In this document: positions 32,994 through 41,306 of the stretch, one piece after another
How the letters are laid out: each line of letters begins with the position of its first letter
Numbering within the stretch: position 1 is the stretch's first letter
Source: DASZTV01 sp035548125
GTDB lineage: Bacteria; Actinomycetota; Actinomycetes; JAFAQI01
Assembly (NCBI GenBank): GCA_035548125.1
Contig: DASZTV010000068.1
Coordinates: 1 to 64,000, forward strand
Direction: 5' to 3'
Length of the DNA stretch: 64,000 bases
The notes under the pieces: model-generated
The model's database searches: none
Seen by the model: only the letters and a program-made list of their open reading frames with translations
Told to the model about the DNA's origin: nothing
Translations under genes and position numbers: made by a program

Positions 32994-34352
32994 GTGAGTG
33001 AAAACCCTGCTGCGGGAGCGCCTGCCCCGGGGGCTTCCGTGCCGGATCCGTCTGCTGCGCTTGCCGACGTTCGCAACCAGCTGGTGCGGCTCGGGCAGCA
33101 GATCGCTGAGATGCGCACCGAGCCCGGAGCGGCGGGTAACGACGCGATGAACATGGTGGTCGCCGAGCTGCGCGAGGCGGTTCGCTTCCTGGCCGAGCGG
33201 CTCGACGGCGTGGCGCGCATGGTGGCGCAGCGCGGGGAGGAGCTCGCGGACACTCGAGGCGCGCTCGGCGCGATCGACGCGCACGTTCGCTCCCAGGCGG
33301 AGACGATCGCGGTTCTCACGACCGGCATGCAGGCGCTTCCGTCGTACGGCGAGCGGGTGTCCGCGCTGCAGGACAACCTCACTGCGCTGCAACAGCGGCT
33401 CGGCGGGATCGAAGGTGCCTTCGGCCCGCTCGGCCAGCGGCTCGGCGGGATCGAACAGGCGGTCGCCCGCCCGGCCGACGGCAGTGTCACCGAGCGGCTC
33501 GCCGCGATCGAGGGAATGCTCGGCCCGCTGTCCCAGCGGTTGGGCCAGGCGCTTGCCGAGCAGTCGGCGTCGCTGCAGGCGCTGCATGGCCGGGTCGAGT
33601 CGGTCGCGAGCGGCACCCAGGCCGCGCTGGCCACCCCGATCCAGATCGACGAGGCTGCGGTAGGCGCGCTCGAGCCGCGACTCGCCGCGCTGCTGTCCGA
33701 GGTGACTGCGCTGCGTCAGGAGGTGTCGTCGCTGAAGGCGTCGGCGCCGACGGTCGATCTCTCAGCCCTGCAGGAGCAGATCGCGGGGCTCGCCGCAGTC
33801 TCGAACACTTCGGCGGGCGGGGGAGGCGGGCCCGTTTTCGGCGGCGACGCCGACGCCGCCTTGCGGAGCGTGGAGCAGCGCATCACCGAACACGTGGACG
33901 ACGCGATCCTGGCGCTTGCCCAGACTCTGCTCGGCAGAGGGCAGCGGGTGTCGGCCGCCGTCGACATCCCGCTCGATGCCGAGCTGGTCGCCACCGGCTG
34001 GCCGTCGGTCGACGAGGACGAGTACGACGACGAGGAAGTTGCGGCCGACGAGGACGCGGACGGGGACGACTCCGACTCTGCGGAGGAGGACGAACCCGAG
34101 GAGGTCGAGGTCGCGCAGATCGACTTCAGCGCGCCGGAACTCGCCGAGGAGGCAGCCGCCGCGGCCGGCTGGACGGCGCCCGTGCCGTCTTACGCGGAGG
34201 ATCCGGATCAGGCTGAGCGCGACGCCGCCTACCTCGCCCAGACCGGCGGCGACGCACCGTTCGACCAGGACGCGCAGTGGGCTGCGCAGCCGCCCGGCGG
34301 GGACGTTCACCCCGATGTGGTGCCGGCACGCCGGCGTCGCTGGTTCCGCTAG
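32994..34352 (+). CDS. Long coiled-coil protein with acidic tail
   Basis: This 452-residue cytosolic protein is of unknown function. Residues ~20-290 are heptad-rich helices with repeated phrases (QQRLGGIEGAFGPLG and GQRLGGIEQAVARP) and occur without prolines over long stretches. A Gly-rich break precedes another helix (~300). Residues ~345-385 are extremely acidic (Asp/Glu runs). The end is basic (ARRRRWFR). GAGGAG precedes the GTG. It takes the place of the DUF3152 gene found here in mycobacteria. A scaffold or polar organiser is a guess only. Confidence 0.75.
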   Translation: MSENPAAGAPAPGASVPDPSAALADVRNQLVRLGQQIAEMRTEPGAAGNDAMNMVVAELREAVRFLAERLDGVARMVAQRGEELADTRGALGAIDAHVRSQAETIAVLTTGMQALPSYGERVSALQDNLTALQQRLGGIEGAFGPLGQRLGGIEQAVARPADGSVTERLAAIEGMLGPLSQRLGQALAEQSASLQALHGRVESVASGTQAALATPIQIDEAAVGALEPRLAALLSEVTALRQEVSSLKASAPTVDLSALQEQIAGLAAVSNTSAGGGGGPVFGGDADAALRSVEQRITEHVDDAILALAQTLLGRGQRVSAAVDIPLDAELVATGWPSVDEDEYDDEEVAADEDADGDDSDSAEEDEPEEVEVAQIDFSAPELAEEAAAAAGWTAPVPSYAEDPDQAERDAAYLAQTGGDAPFDQDAQWAAQPPGGDVHPDVVPARRRRWFR

Positions 34353-34364
34353 CGCGCGCTCGGA

Positions 34365-34389
34365 ACAACCGCGCTCGCTGCGCGGTTGT
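34365..34389 (+). terminator. 10-bp hairpin terminator after the coiled-coil gene
   Basis: ACAACCGCGC pairs perfectly with GCGCGGTTGT around a TCGCT loop, 13 bases after the stop codon. No T tract follows. Confidence 0.65.
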
Positions 34390-34445
34390 GCGCTGTGCAA
34401 GGCTTGATGACGCAATAAAGAACAGCTGACATCTGAGGTGAGGTC

Positions 34446-35618
34446 GTGCCGCTTCCCCCGCTCGTAGCGCCAGCCGCTGAGCTCACGCCGCAGGAGGTCC
34501 GCCGCTACTCGCGGCACCTGATCATTCCTGACGTCGCGATGGACGGCCAGAAGCGGCTCAAGAACTCTAAGGTCCTCTGCGTCGGCGCGGGTGGCCTCGG
34601 CTCACCGGCACTGATGTACCTCGCCGCCGCTGGTGTCGGGACGCTCGGGATCATCGACTTCGACGTCGTCGACGAGTCCAACCTGCAGCGTCAGGTCATC
34701 CACGGCCAAAGCGACGTCGGCCGGTCCAAGGCGCAGAGCGCGAAGGCATCGGTCGCGGAGATCAACCCGCTCGTGCAGGTGAACCTGCACGAGGAGCGCC
34801 TCGACTCCTCCAACGTGATGGAGATCTTCTCCGGCTACGACCTGATCATCGACGGCACCGACAACTTCGCGACGCGCTACCTCGTCAACGACGCGTGCGT
34901 GCTGCTGAACAAGCCGTACGTCTGGGGTTCGATCTACCGCTTCGACGGCCAGGCATCGGTGTTCTGGTCCGAGCACGGTCCGTGCTACCGCTGCCTCTAC
35001 CCCGAGCCCCCGCCGCCTGGCATGGTGCCGTCGTGCGCCGAGGGCGGTGTGCTCGGCGTGCTCTGCGCCTCGATCGGGTCGATTCAGGTCAACGAGGCGA
35101 TCAAGGTGCTCACGGGCATCGGGGAGCCGCTGGTCGGCCGGCTGATGATCTACGACGCGCTCGAGATGACCTACCGCTCGGTGAAGGTCCGCAAGGACCC
35201 CGAGTGCGCGATCTGCGGCAAGAACCCGACGGTCACCGAGCTCGTCGACTACGAGGCGTTCTGCGGCGTGGTGTCGGACGAGGCCTCCGAGGCGACCGCC
35301 GGCTCGACCATCACGGCGGGTGAGCTGAACGCCATGAAGGAGCGCGGCGACGACATCTATCTCGTCGACGTGCGCGAGCCCGCCGAGTTCGAGATCGTCC
35401 GGATCCCCGGATCCGTGCTGATCCCGCCGCGCGAGTTGCCGTCCCGGCTCTCCGAGCTGCCCCAGGACAAGCCCGTCGTCCTGTACTGCAAGACCGGTGT
35501 GCGATCGGCCGAGGCGCTGGCGTTGCTCAAGAACGCCGGCTTCGCCGACGCGACGCACGTGCAGGGCGGCGTGACCGCCTGGCAGACCCAAGTCCTGGGC
35601 GACGAACCCCTCTACTGA
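34446..35618 (+). CDS. moeZ: MoeZ: ThiF-type adenylyltransferase-rhodanese fusion
   Basis: The 390-residue enzyme has an N-terminal ThiF/MoeB domain with GAGGLGSPALMYLAAAG (nucleotide loop) and zinc-binding CYRC (~180) and CAIC (~255). A C-terminal rhodanese domain follows with VDVREPAEFE and active-site Cys in YCKTGVRSAEAL (~347). It adenylates and then sulfurates the C-terminal Gly-Gly of small carriers for molybdopterin, thiamine or cysteine (CysO) synthesis, as shown for mycobacterial MoeZ. GTG start with TGAGGTGAGG upstream. Confidence 0.93.
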   Translation: MPLPPLVAPAAELTPQEVRRYSRHLIIPDVAMDGQKRLKNSKVLCVGAGGLGSPALMYLAAAGVGTLGIIDFDVVDESNLQRQVIHGQSDVGRSKAQSAKASVAEINPLVQVNLHEERLDSSNVMEIFSGYDLIIDGTDNFATRYLVNDACVLLNKPYVWGSIYRFDGQASVFWSEHGPCYRCLYPEPPPPGMVPSCAEGGVLGVLCASIGSIQVNEAIKVLTGIGEPLVGRLMIYDALEMTYRSVKVRKDPECAICGKNPTVTELVDYEAFCGVVSDEASEATAGSTITAGELNAMKERGDDIYLVDVREPAEFEIVRIPGSVLIPPRELPSRLSELPQDKPVVLYCKTGVRSAEALALLKNAGFADATHVQGGVTAWQTQVLGDEPLY

Positions 35619-35654
35619 CGCTCAGACGCCGACCGGCTTCGTTGTCGGTCGCTT

Positions 35655-35672
35655 GTGGGCCTCGAAGCCCAC
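35655..35672. terminator. Hairpin between convergent moeZ and epimerase genes
   Basis: GTGGGC-CTCGAA-GCCCAC is a symmetric 6-bp hairpin in the 105-base gap between two convergent genes, and could serve both. No T tract. Confidence 0.45.
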
Positions 35673-35723
35673 GGCGCTCCCTTCCGCCTTGCCGGATCGA
35701 CCTCTGACCGCCAGTGCCCGAGT

Positions 35724-36599
35724 TCAGACGCCGACGTGGTCGGCGAGGTCGCGCACTGTCTGCGCGAGCGGGCGCCAGGTGAGCCCGGCGTCGACCGCCT
35801 TCGACACGTCGGCGTGCATCTTGGGCCAGAAGTCCCGCGTCGCGCTGAGCGGAAGTGACGCGTCCTCCTCGGTCCACGTGACGTCGGGCACGCTGACGTC
35901 GAGCGCGGCGGCGATCGTGTCGAACACCTGGCGGAACGTCGGCGGCTGCTGCGGCGCGGTCACGTTGAACGCGCCGGTACGGCCGTGCTCGACGGCGGAC
36001 AGCGTGAACGCGGCGAGGTCGCGGCCGTCGACGCACTGCAGCGGCTGGTCCGGGTTCGGGCCGACGAACGGCCTTCCCGCGGCGATCTCACGGACCCAAT
36101 GGGTGAAGCGCTCCGAGTAGTCGTAGGGACCGACCACGAAGCCGGGCCGGATCACGAGCAGACCAGCCGGCGCCAGTTCGGCGGCGACCTGCTCGCAGGC
36201 CACTTTCAGCTCCCCGTACTTGTCCATGGCGGGCGCGTCGTCCCAGGCGGGATCGAGCAGCGGGGCGTCCTCGGTGAAACCGCGGTTGGGGACGTTGTTG
36301 CCGTAGACGCTGATCGTCGAGACGAAGGTGAAGTGCCCGGCCCGGCCCTCGAGTGCCTCGAGCAGGCTCCGCACCTGGCGGGGTACGTAGGCAGTGACGT
36401 CGACGGTCGCATCCCACTCGCCCTCGGCGAGTGCCGTCAGGTCGGAGTCGCGGTTGCCGGTGAGATGGGTCGCATCGGGCAGCGCGGCGGGGTCGGACTT
36501 GCCGCGGTTGAACAGCGTCACGTCATGGCCGCGGTCGAGCGCCGTCTGCGCGATGTGCCGACCGACCAGCCGGGTACCGCCGATGACGAGAATTCGCAT
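35724..36599 (-). CDS. NAD-dependent epimerase/dehydratase (extended SDR)
   Basis: The 291-residue protein starts MRILVIGGTRLVGRHIAQ, with the Rossmann GGTRxxG motif. STISVYG and MDKYGELK form the Ser/Tyr/Lys active-site region, with YGELK in place of YxxxK. VIRPGFVVGPYDYSERF is typical of sugar-nucleotide epimerase-like SDRs. The substrate is not identified. The ATG lies 7 bases after TACGGT on the minus strand (36607-36612), so it is leaderless and faces the ATL gene. Confidence 0.85.
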   Translation of the reverse strand: MRILVIGGTRLVGRHIAQTALDRGHDVTLFNRGKSDPAALPDATHLTGNRDSDLTALAEGEWDATVDVTAYVPRQVRSLLEALEGRAGHFTFVSTISVYGNNVPNRGFTEDAPLLDPAWDDAPAMDKYGELKVACEQVAAELAPAGLLVIRPGFVVGPYDYSERFTHWVREIAAGRPFVGPNPDQPLQCVDGRDLAAFTLSAVEHGRTGAFNVTAPQQPPTFRQVFDTIAAALDVSVPDVTWTEEDASLPLSATRDFWPKMHADVSKAVDAGLTWRPLAQTVRDLADHVGV

Positions 36600-36606
36600 G
36601 GGCTCG

Positions 36607-36616
36607 ACCGTACTGT
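36607..36616. promoter_or_regulatory. Overlapping divergent -10 boxes (bidirectional promoter)
   Basis: TACGGT read on the minus strand (36612-36607) and TACTGT read on the plus strand (36611-36616) share the central TA step. They sit 7 bases from the epimerase ATG and 7 bases from the ATL GTG. Transcription from one side should compete with the other. Confidence 0.5.
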
Positions 36617-36623
36617 TCTCCTC

Positions 36624-36914
36624 GTGACGCCTTACGCCCGTGCCGTGCTCGACGCCGTCGACGCGATCCCGGTCGGCAAGGTCATGGCCTACAGCGACGT
36701 CGCGGAATACGTCGGTCGGGGCACCGGACGCAGCGTCGGCACGGTGATGGGACGGTACGGCGGCGAGGTGCCGTGGTACCGCGTGGTTCGGGCCGACGGG
36801 TCGTGCGCTCCGGAGGTGCGGGACCGCCAGGTTGCGCTGCTGCGATCCGAGAATGTGCCGATGGACGGCGAGCGCGTCGACCTTCGCAGCGCTCGTTGGG
36901 ACGGCACACCCTGA
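36624..36914 (+). CDS. Alkyltransferase-like (ATL) DNA repair protein
   Basis: This 96-residue MGMT-fold protein has the DNA-binding helix region (GKVMAYSDVAEYVGRGTGRSVGTVMG). The active-site PCHR of O6-methylguanine methyltransferase is replaced by PWYR (~51-54), the Trp-for-Cys change that defines ATLs. ATLs bind O6-alkylguanine without repairing it and hand it to nucleotide excision repair. The GTG lies 7 bases after TACTGT (leaderless). Same place as Rv3204 in mycobacteria, near adnA/adnB. Its stop overlaps the next ATG by one base. Confidence 0.9.
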   Translation: MTPYARAVLDAVDAIPVGKVMAYSDVAEYVGRGTGRSVGTVMGRYGGEVPWYRVVRADGSCAPEVRDRQVALLRSENVPMDGERVDLRSARWDGTP

Positions 36915-38083
36915 TGCGCCGCGGCCTGCTCGTCGCCGCGCTCGTCTGCGCCGTGGCTGCCCCCGGCTGTGCGGAGTCGCGCACGGCCGGCGAGATCCCG
37001 GCATCGGCGCCGGCGTCGGTCCCCGCGCACGCGCCGCAGGTCGGCGGCCGCGCGATCAGCGGTGTCGTCACCGATGGAAGTGGCCGGCCGGCCGCCGGCG
37101 CGAGCGTCGTCGTGACGGTCGCGCTCTCCGGCAGCGAGCAGGCGGTACGCGGCTTCAGTGCCTTCTCCTCGCTCGGCCTGTCCTGCCTGCTCGGCTGCTC
37201 GGCGCCACACGTCGCGGGGTTCTCGGCTCGGGACGGGTCCTTCGCGCTCGCCCTCCCCGGCCCCAACAAGGCGCGCGACGATTACCGGCTGACGATCGCG
37301 GCTGCTCGTGGCGATGCCGCTCGCGTCGCCACCAGCGTGATCCTGCCGTGGGCCCGCCGGCTGCCCGGGATCGCGATGGAGCTGGCGTCGGGTACGCCGC
37401 GGATCCGCAAGCTGGGCAATCGGCGCTGGGTGGTTCCGCCGGAGCTGCCGCTGCGCTATGCGCCGTCGCATCTCGCGGTCTCGCTGTCGTCGGAGTCCGG
37501 ATCACCGCCGGTCGTCGCCGGCCATTCCCTGGATGTCACCCGCGGCTACGACGCCCGCGTCGTGGAGGACGAGCGCCTGCTGCTCACCACGTCGCAGACC
37601 GGCCGTCAGCACGGTCGGGAGGCGATCTTCAGCAGCAGTCTCGAGGTGCGCGGCGATGCGATCCCTGCCAGCCGGGGTTCGCGGTGCCGGGTGACGGGCA
37701 GCCGCGGGCAGGCCATTCGACAACCGAGCTGCGGGTTGACCGACGGCGATCTGGAAGACGGCTGGCAAGCCACCGACGACCCGCGATGTGCCGACGGTCC
37801 GTGCCCCGGCGCCAAGCAGCACGATCATCGCGATGTGACGATCACGCTGCGCCGTCCGATCAACGCGGCGCTGGTTGTGGTGCGAGGCTGTCTCGGCTGC
37901 AGCGTCATGACCAGCCCTGACGGGCATCGCTTCACCACGGTCGCGACCGCGCCCTTCGGCGGCGCGGACGACCTGCTGGTCCGAAACCTCGCCGGCGCGC
38001 GGGTTTCCGCGGTGCGGATCCAGACCGACACCGGCGGGTTCTTCTCCTCGCTGCGGGAGGTCAGCGTCTTCTCCCGCAGCTGA
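36914..38083 (+). CDS. Secreted or lipid-anchored protein with CnaB-like and F5/8-like domains
   Basis: The 389-residue protein has a signal sequence ending VAAPGCAES (Cys ~19; not a classic lipobox, so anchoring is uncertain). Residues ~48-135 look like a carboxypeptidase-regulatory/CnaB beta-sandwich (ISGVVTDGSGRPAAGASVVV). The C-terminal ~90 residues (VVVRGCLGCSVMTSPDGHRF ... VSAVRIQTDT) have the pattern of a galactose-binding F5/8C domain. Eight or more Cys suggest disulfides. The ATG overlaps the ATL stop (TGATG), so it is co-transcribed with a repair gene despite the unrelated role. Confidence 0.75.
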   Translation: MRRGLLVAALVCAVAAPGCAESRTAGEIPASAPASVPAHAPQVGGRAISGVVTDGSGRPAAGASVVVTVALSGSEQAVRGFSAFSSLGLSCLLGCSAPHVAGFSARDGSFALALPGPNKARDDYRLTIAAARGDAARVATSVILPWARRLPGIAMELASGTPRIRKLGNRRWVVPPELPLRYAPSHLAVSLSSESGSPPVVAGHSLDVTRGYDARVVEDERLLLTTSQTGRQHGREAIFSSSLEVRGDAIPASRGSRCRVTGSRGQAIRQPSCGLTDGDLEDGWQATDDPRCADGPCPGAKQHDHRDVTITLRRPINAALVVVRGCLGCSVMTSPDGHRFTTVATAPFGGADDLLVRNLAGARVSAVRIQTDTGGFFSSLREVSVFSRS

Positions 38084-38117
38084 TTGCCACGTCGTACCAG
38101 CGTGCTGAAATGCGAGC

Positions 38118-41100
38118 GTGAGCGCCGCCCTTCCGACTTACCGGCTGGTCCGCCCGCCGGTCGAGCCGGCAGCGGCGCCGGTGCTCGACGCGTCGCAGCA
38201 GGCGGTCGTCGATCACGACAACGGCCCGTTGCTCGTGCTCGCCGGGCCGGGCACCGGCAAGACCACGACGCTCGTCGAGGCGGTCGTCGAGCGGGTGCGC
38301 CAGGGGGCGTCGCCGGACGAGGTGCTGGTCCTCACCTTCAGCCGTAAGGCGGCGGAGGAGCTGCGCACCCGGATCGCCGCCCGGCTCGGCCGCACGGTCG
38401 TCGAGCCCTCCGCGTCGACGTTCCACAGCTTCTGCTACTCGCTGTTGCGCAGCTACGGGGTGGCGCCCGGGGAGCGACTTCCGCGTCTGCTGTCCGGCGG
38501 TGAGCGGGAGCTTCGGGTGCGCGACCTGCTCGCCGGGCACGCGGCCGGGGAGGGCGAGACGCGATGGCCGGCCGAGCTCCGCCCCGCGCTGACCCTGCGG
38601 GGCTTCGCCCGCGAGGTGTGCGATGTCCTCGACCGCGCGGGAGAGCACAGCCTCGATCCCGCTACGGTGCGGGCGCTCGGCGAGCGCCACCACCGGCCGG
38701 CCTGGATCGCCGCCGCGGAGTTCATGGCGGAGTACTTCCAGGTGCAGTCGCTGCGCAACGAGATCGACTACTCCGGTCTGGTCGACCGCGCAGTGCGGCT
38801 CCTCCGAGGGCCGGCAGCACAGGTCTGCCAGCGCTACCGGGCGGTCTACGTCGACGAGTACCAGGACACGGACCCGTCGCAGGAGGAGCTGCTCCGCCTG
38901 CTGGCCGGCAACGGGCGGCTGCTGGTTGCGGTGGGCGACCCCGACCAGTCGATCTACGGGTTCCGCGGCGCGGACGTGCGGGGAATCATCGAGTTCCCGG
39001 ACCGCTTCCCGACGGCCGCCGGTGAACCGGCGCCGGTAACCGCGCTTCGGGTGTGCCGCCGGTCGGGGGCAGACCTGGTCGCGCTCTCGCGTGCGGTCGC
39101 GACCCGGCTTCCGCTCGGTGAGCTGACTCCCCGGCGTGAGGAGCACCGCGGGCTGCAGGCGGCAGGTCCGGACGGGCCACCACCCGAGATCCGGCTGTAC
39201 TCCTCCGTCGCGGCCGAGGTCGCCGGCATCGCCGACCTGCTCCGTCGGGCGCATCTGCTCGACGGGATCGCCTGGTCCCGAATGGCCGTACTCGTGCGTT
39301 CCGGCGTTCGCAGCATTCCGACGGTGCGCCGGGCCCTGGTGGCCGCGGGAATACCGGTGACTGTTGCCGCGGACGAGCTGCCGCTGTCGCGCGATCCCGC
39401 GGTCGCCCCGCTGCTGCGCGCCCTTGAGGTCGTCGCCGCCCGGCTCAAGGCCCAGCGGCTCGGTCGGCCCGCCTTCCCTCTCGCACCCGAGATCGCGCGG
39501 CTGTTGCTGACCTCACCGCTCGCCGGCGCGAGCCCGGCGCAGCTGCGGGCGCTCGGACGCCGCCTGCGCGAGATCGACCGCGACCTGTCCGGCGGCCTTG
39601 CGCGGCCGTCGGCGGTGCTCATCGCGGAAGCGGTCGACGACCCGAGCAGCGTCGCGTCGATCGAGGACTGGGTGGCCGCGCCGGTGCTTCGCCTCACCAG
39701 GCTGCTTGGAGCCGCGGCGGAGGTGGCCGCCGGCGGCGGCAGCCCCGCGGAGGTGTTGTGGGCGCTGTGGGACGGATCGGACTGGGCGTACCGGCTGTCA
39801 AGTGCCGCGACCTCGGTCGACGCGGAAGGCCGGGCCGCCGACCGTGATCTGGACGCGGTGATCGGCCTGTTCGACGTCGCGAACCGGCTCGAGGACACCC
39901 AGCCGCGCGCCACGGTCGACGGACTGCTCGAGGAGGTCGCCCTCCAGGAGATCCCGGCGGCGCCGTACGAAGAGAAGGCTGCCGCGCTCGGCGCGGTCCG
40001 GTTGCTCACCGCCCACCGGTCGAAGGGCCTCGAGTGGGACCTGGTGGTCGTCGCCGGCGTGCAGGAGGGCGTGTGGCCGGACGTGCGCCGCCGCGGGACC
40101 TTGCTCGATGCGGAAGGACTCGCGGCCGGCGTCCCGGGCGGCGGCGCCACCACGGCATCGCTGCTCACCGACGAGCGGCGGCTGCTCTACGTCGCGGTCA
40201 CGAGAGCGCGCCGCCGGTTGGTGCTGACCGCGACGTCGGGCACCGACGACCTCGCAGAGCGTCCGTCGCGGTTGCTGACCGAGACCGGCCTCTCGCTGCC
40301 CGACGCCGTCACGGCGAGCGTCGGGGTGCTCTCGACCGCGTCGCTGGTCGGGAGGCTGCGTCGCGCGCTGCAGGACCCGCAGCTGTCCGACGAGCTGCGC
40401 CAGGTGGCGGCCGGCTGCCTGGCCGATCTCGCGGACGCCGTCGACGAGTCGGGTGAGGCGCTCGTCCCGGCCGCGTCGCCCAGCCGTTGGTGGGGACTGC
40501 CGGACTGGACTGCGGGGGCGGCTCCGGTGCGCGATCCGGCTCAACCGGTGATGCTGTCGGCGTCCGCGGTCGCGGCATTCGACAGGTGCCCCCGCGCGTG
40601 GTTCCTCGATCGGGAGGCGCACGCGACCGAGAGCACCTCGACGGCGCAAGGGTTCGGCTCGATCGTGCACGGGCTCGCGGAGGCGGTCGTCGTGGGCGAG
40701 CTTCCCCCGGACCTGGACGTGTTGGTCGAGCGGCTCGACGCGGTGTGGCACCTGCTTCCGTACGACGCGCGTTGGCAGGCGGTGAGAGACCACGGCGAGG
40801 CTCGCGCCGCGTTGCAGCGGTTCATCGCGTGGCACGCCGCCAACCCGCGACAGTGCGTCAGCGCAGAGGTCGACTTCGAAGTCGCGGTCGGACCCGACGT
40901 CGTGGTGCGCGGACGCGCCGATCGGATCGAGCTCGACGACACGGGAGGGCTGGTCGTCGTCGACCTCAAGACCAGTCGAAACCCGCCCACCGAGGAACGG
41001 GTGAAGACCGACCCGCAGCTCGGCGTCTACCAGTTGGTGACGCGTCACGGCGCGTTCGACGAGTGGTCGACCACACCCGGCGGCGCGGAGCTGGTCCAGC

Positions 41101-41306
41101 TACGCAAGACGACCCGCAACGCGGTCAAGGTGCAGCGGCAGGGGCCGCTCGGGCCCGCGGACGACTGGGTGGACGCCCTCGTCGGCGGGATCGCCGCCGG
41201 CATCCGGCGAGAGGACTTCCCGGCGCGGGCCAACGACGGTTGTGGCTACTGCCGGTTCCGCACCTCCTGCCCCTCGCAGGACGAGGGCGCGCAGGTGATC
41301 GAGTGA
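38118..41306 (+). CDS. adnA: AdnA: helicase-nuclease subunit for double-strand break resection
   Basis: This 1062-residue UvrD-type helicase is fused to a RecB-like nuclease. Walker A is LAGPGTGKTTT (~41), with VYVDEYQDTDPSQEE (~245), VGDPDQSIYGFRGAD and motif VI VAVTRARRRLV. The C-terminal nuclease has GRADRIELDDTGGLVVVDLK (~933-952). Cys in FDRCPRAWF (~821) and CGYCRFRTSC (~1042-1051) form the Fe-S set. AdnA and AdnB form the actinobacterial AdnAB motor that unwinds and resects DNA ends, replacing RecBCD/AddAB. GTG start. Its stop overlaps adnB by 4 bases. Confidence 0.93.
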   Translation: MSAALPTYRLVRPPVEPAAAPVLDASQQAVVDHDNGPLLVLAGPGTGKTTTLVEAVVERVRQGASPDEVLVLTFSRKAAEELRTRIAARLGRTVVEPSASTFHSFCYSLLRSYGVAPGERLPRLLSGGERELRVRDLLAGHAAGEGETRWPAELRPALTLRGFAREVCDVLDRAGEHSLDPATVRALGERHHRPAWIAAAEFMAEYFQVQSLRNEIDYSGLVDRAVRLLRGPAAQVCQRYRAVYVDEYQDTDPSQEELLRLLAGNGRLLVAVGDPDQSIYGFRGADVRGIIEFPDRFPTAAGEPAPVTALRVCRRSGADLVALSRAVATRLPLGELTPRREEHRGLQAAGPDGPPPEIRLYSSVAAEVAGIADLLRRAHLLDGIAWSRMAVLVRSGVRSIPTVRRALVAAGIPVTVAADELPLSRDPAVAPLLRALEVVAARLKAQRLGRPAFPLAPEIARLLLTSPLAGASPAQLRALGRRLREIDRDLSGGLARPSAVLIAEAVDDPSSVASIEDWVAAPVLRLTRLLGAAAEVAAGGGSPAEVLWALWDGSDWAYRLSSAATSVDAEGRAADRDLDAVIGLFDVANRLEDTQPRATVDGLLEEVALQEIPAAPYEEKAAALGAVRLLTAHRSKGLEWDLVVVAGVQEGVWPDVRRRGTLLDAEGLAAGVPGGGATTASLLTDERRLLYVAVTRARRRLVLTATSGTDDLAERPSRLLTETGLSLPDAVTASVGVLSTASLVGRLRRALQDPQLSDELRQVAAGCLADLADAVDESGEALVPAASPSRWWGLPDWTAGAAPVRDPAQPVMLSASAVAAFDRCPRAWFLDREAHATESTSTAQGFGSIVHGLAEAVVVGELPPDLDVLVERLDAVWHLLPYDARWQAVRDHGEARAALQRFIAWHAANPRQCVSAEVDFEVAVGPDVVVRGRADRIELDDTGGLVVVDLKTSRNPPTEERVKTDPQLGVYQLVTRHGAFDEWSTTPGGAELVQLRKTTRNAVKVQRQGPLGPADDWVDALVGGIAAGIRREDFPARANDGCGYCRFRTSCPSQDEGAQVIE

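Noticed and set aside
40487..41302. N-terminal extension of adnB inside adnA
   Set aside because: The in-frame start at 40487 would overlap adnA by 800 bases; the AdnB family begins just before the Walker A motif at GTG 41303.
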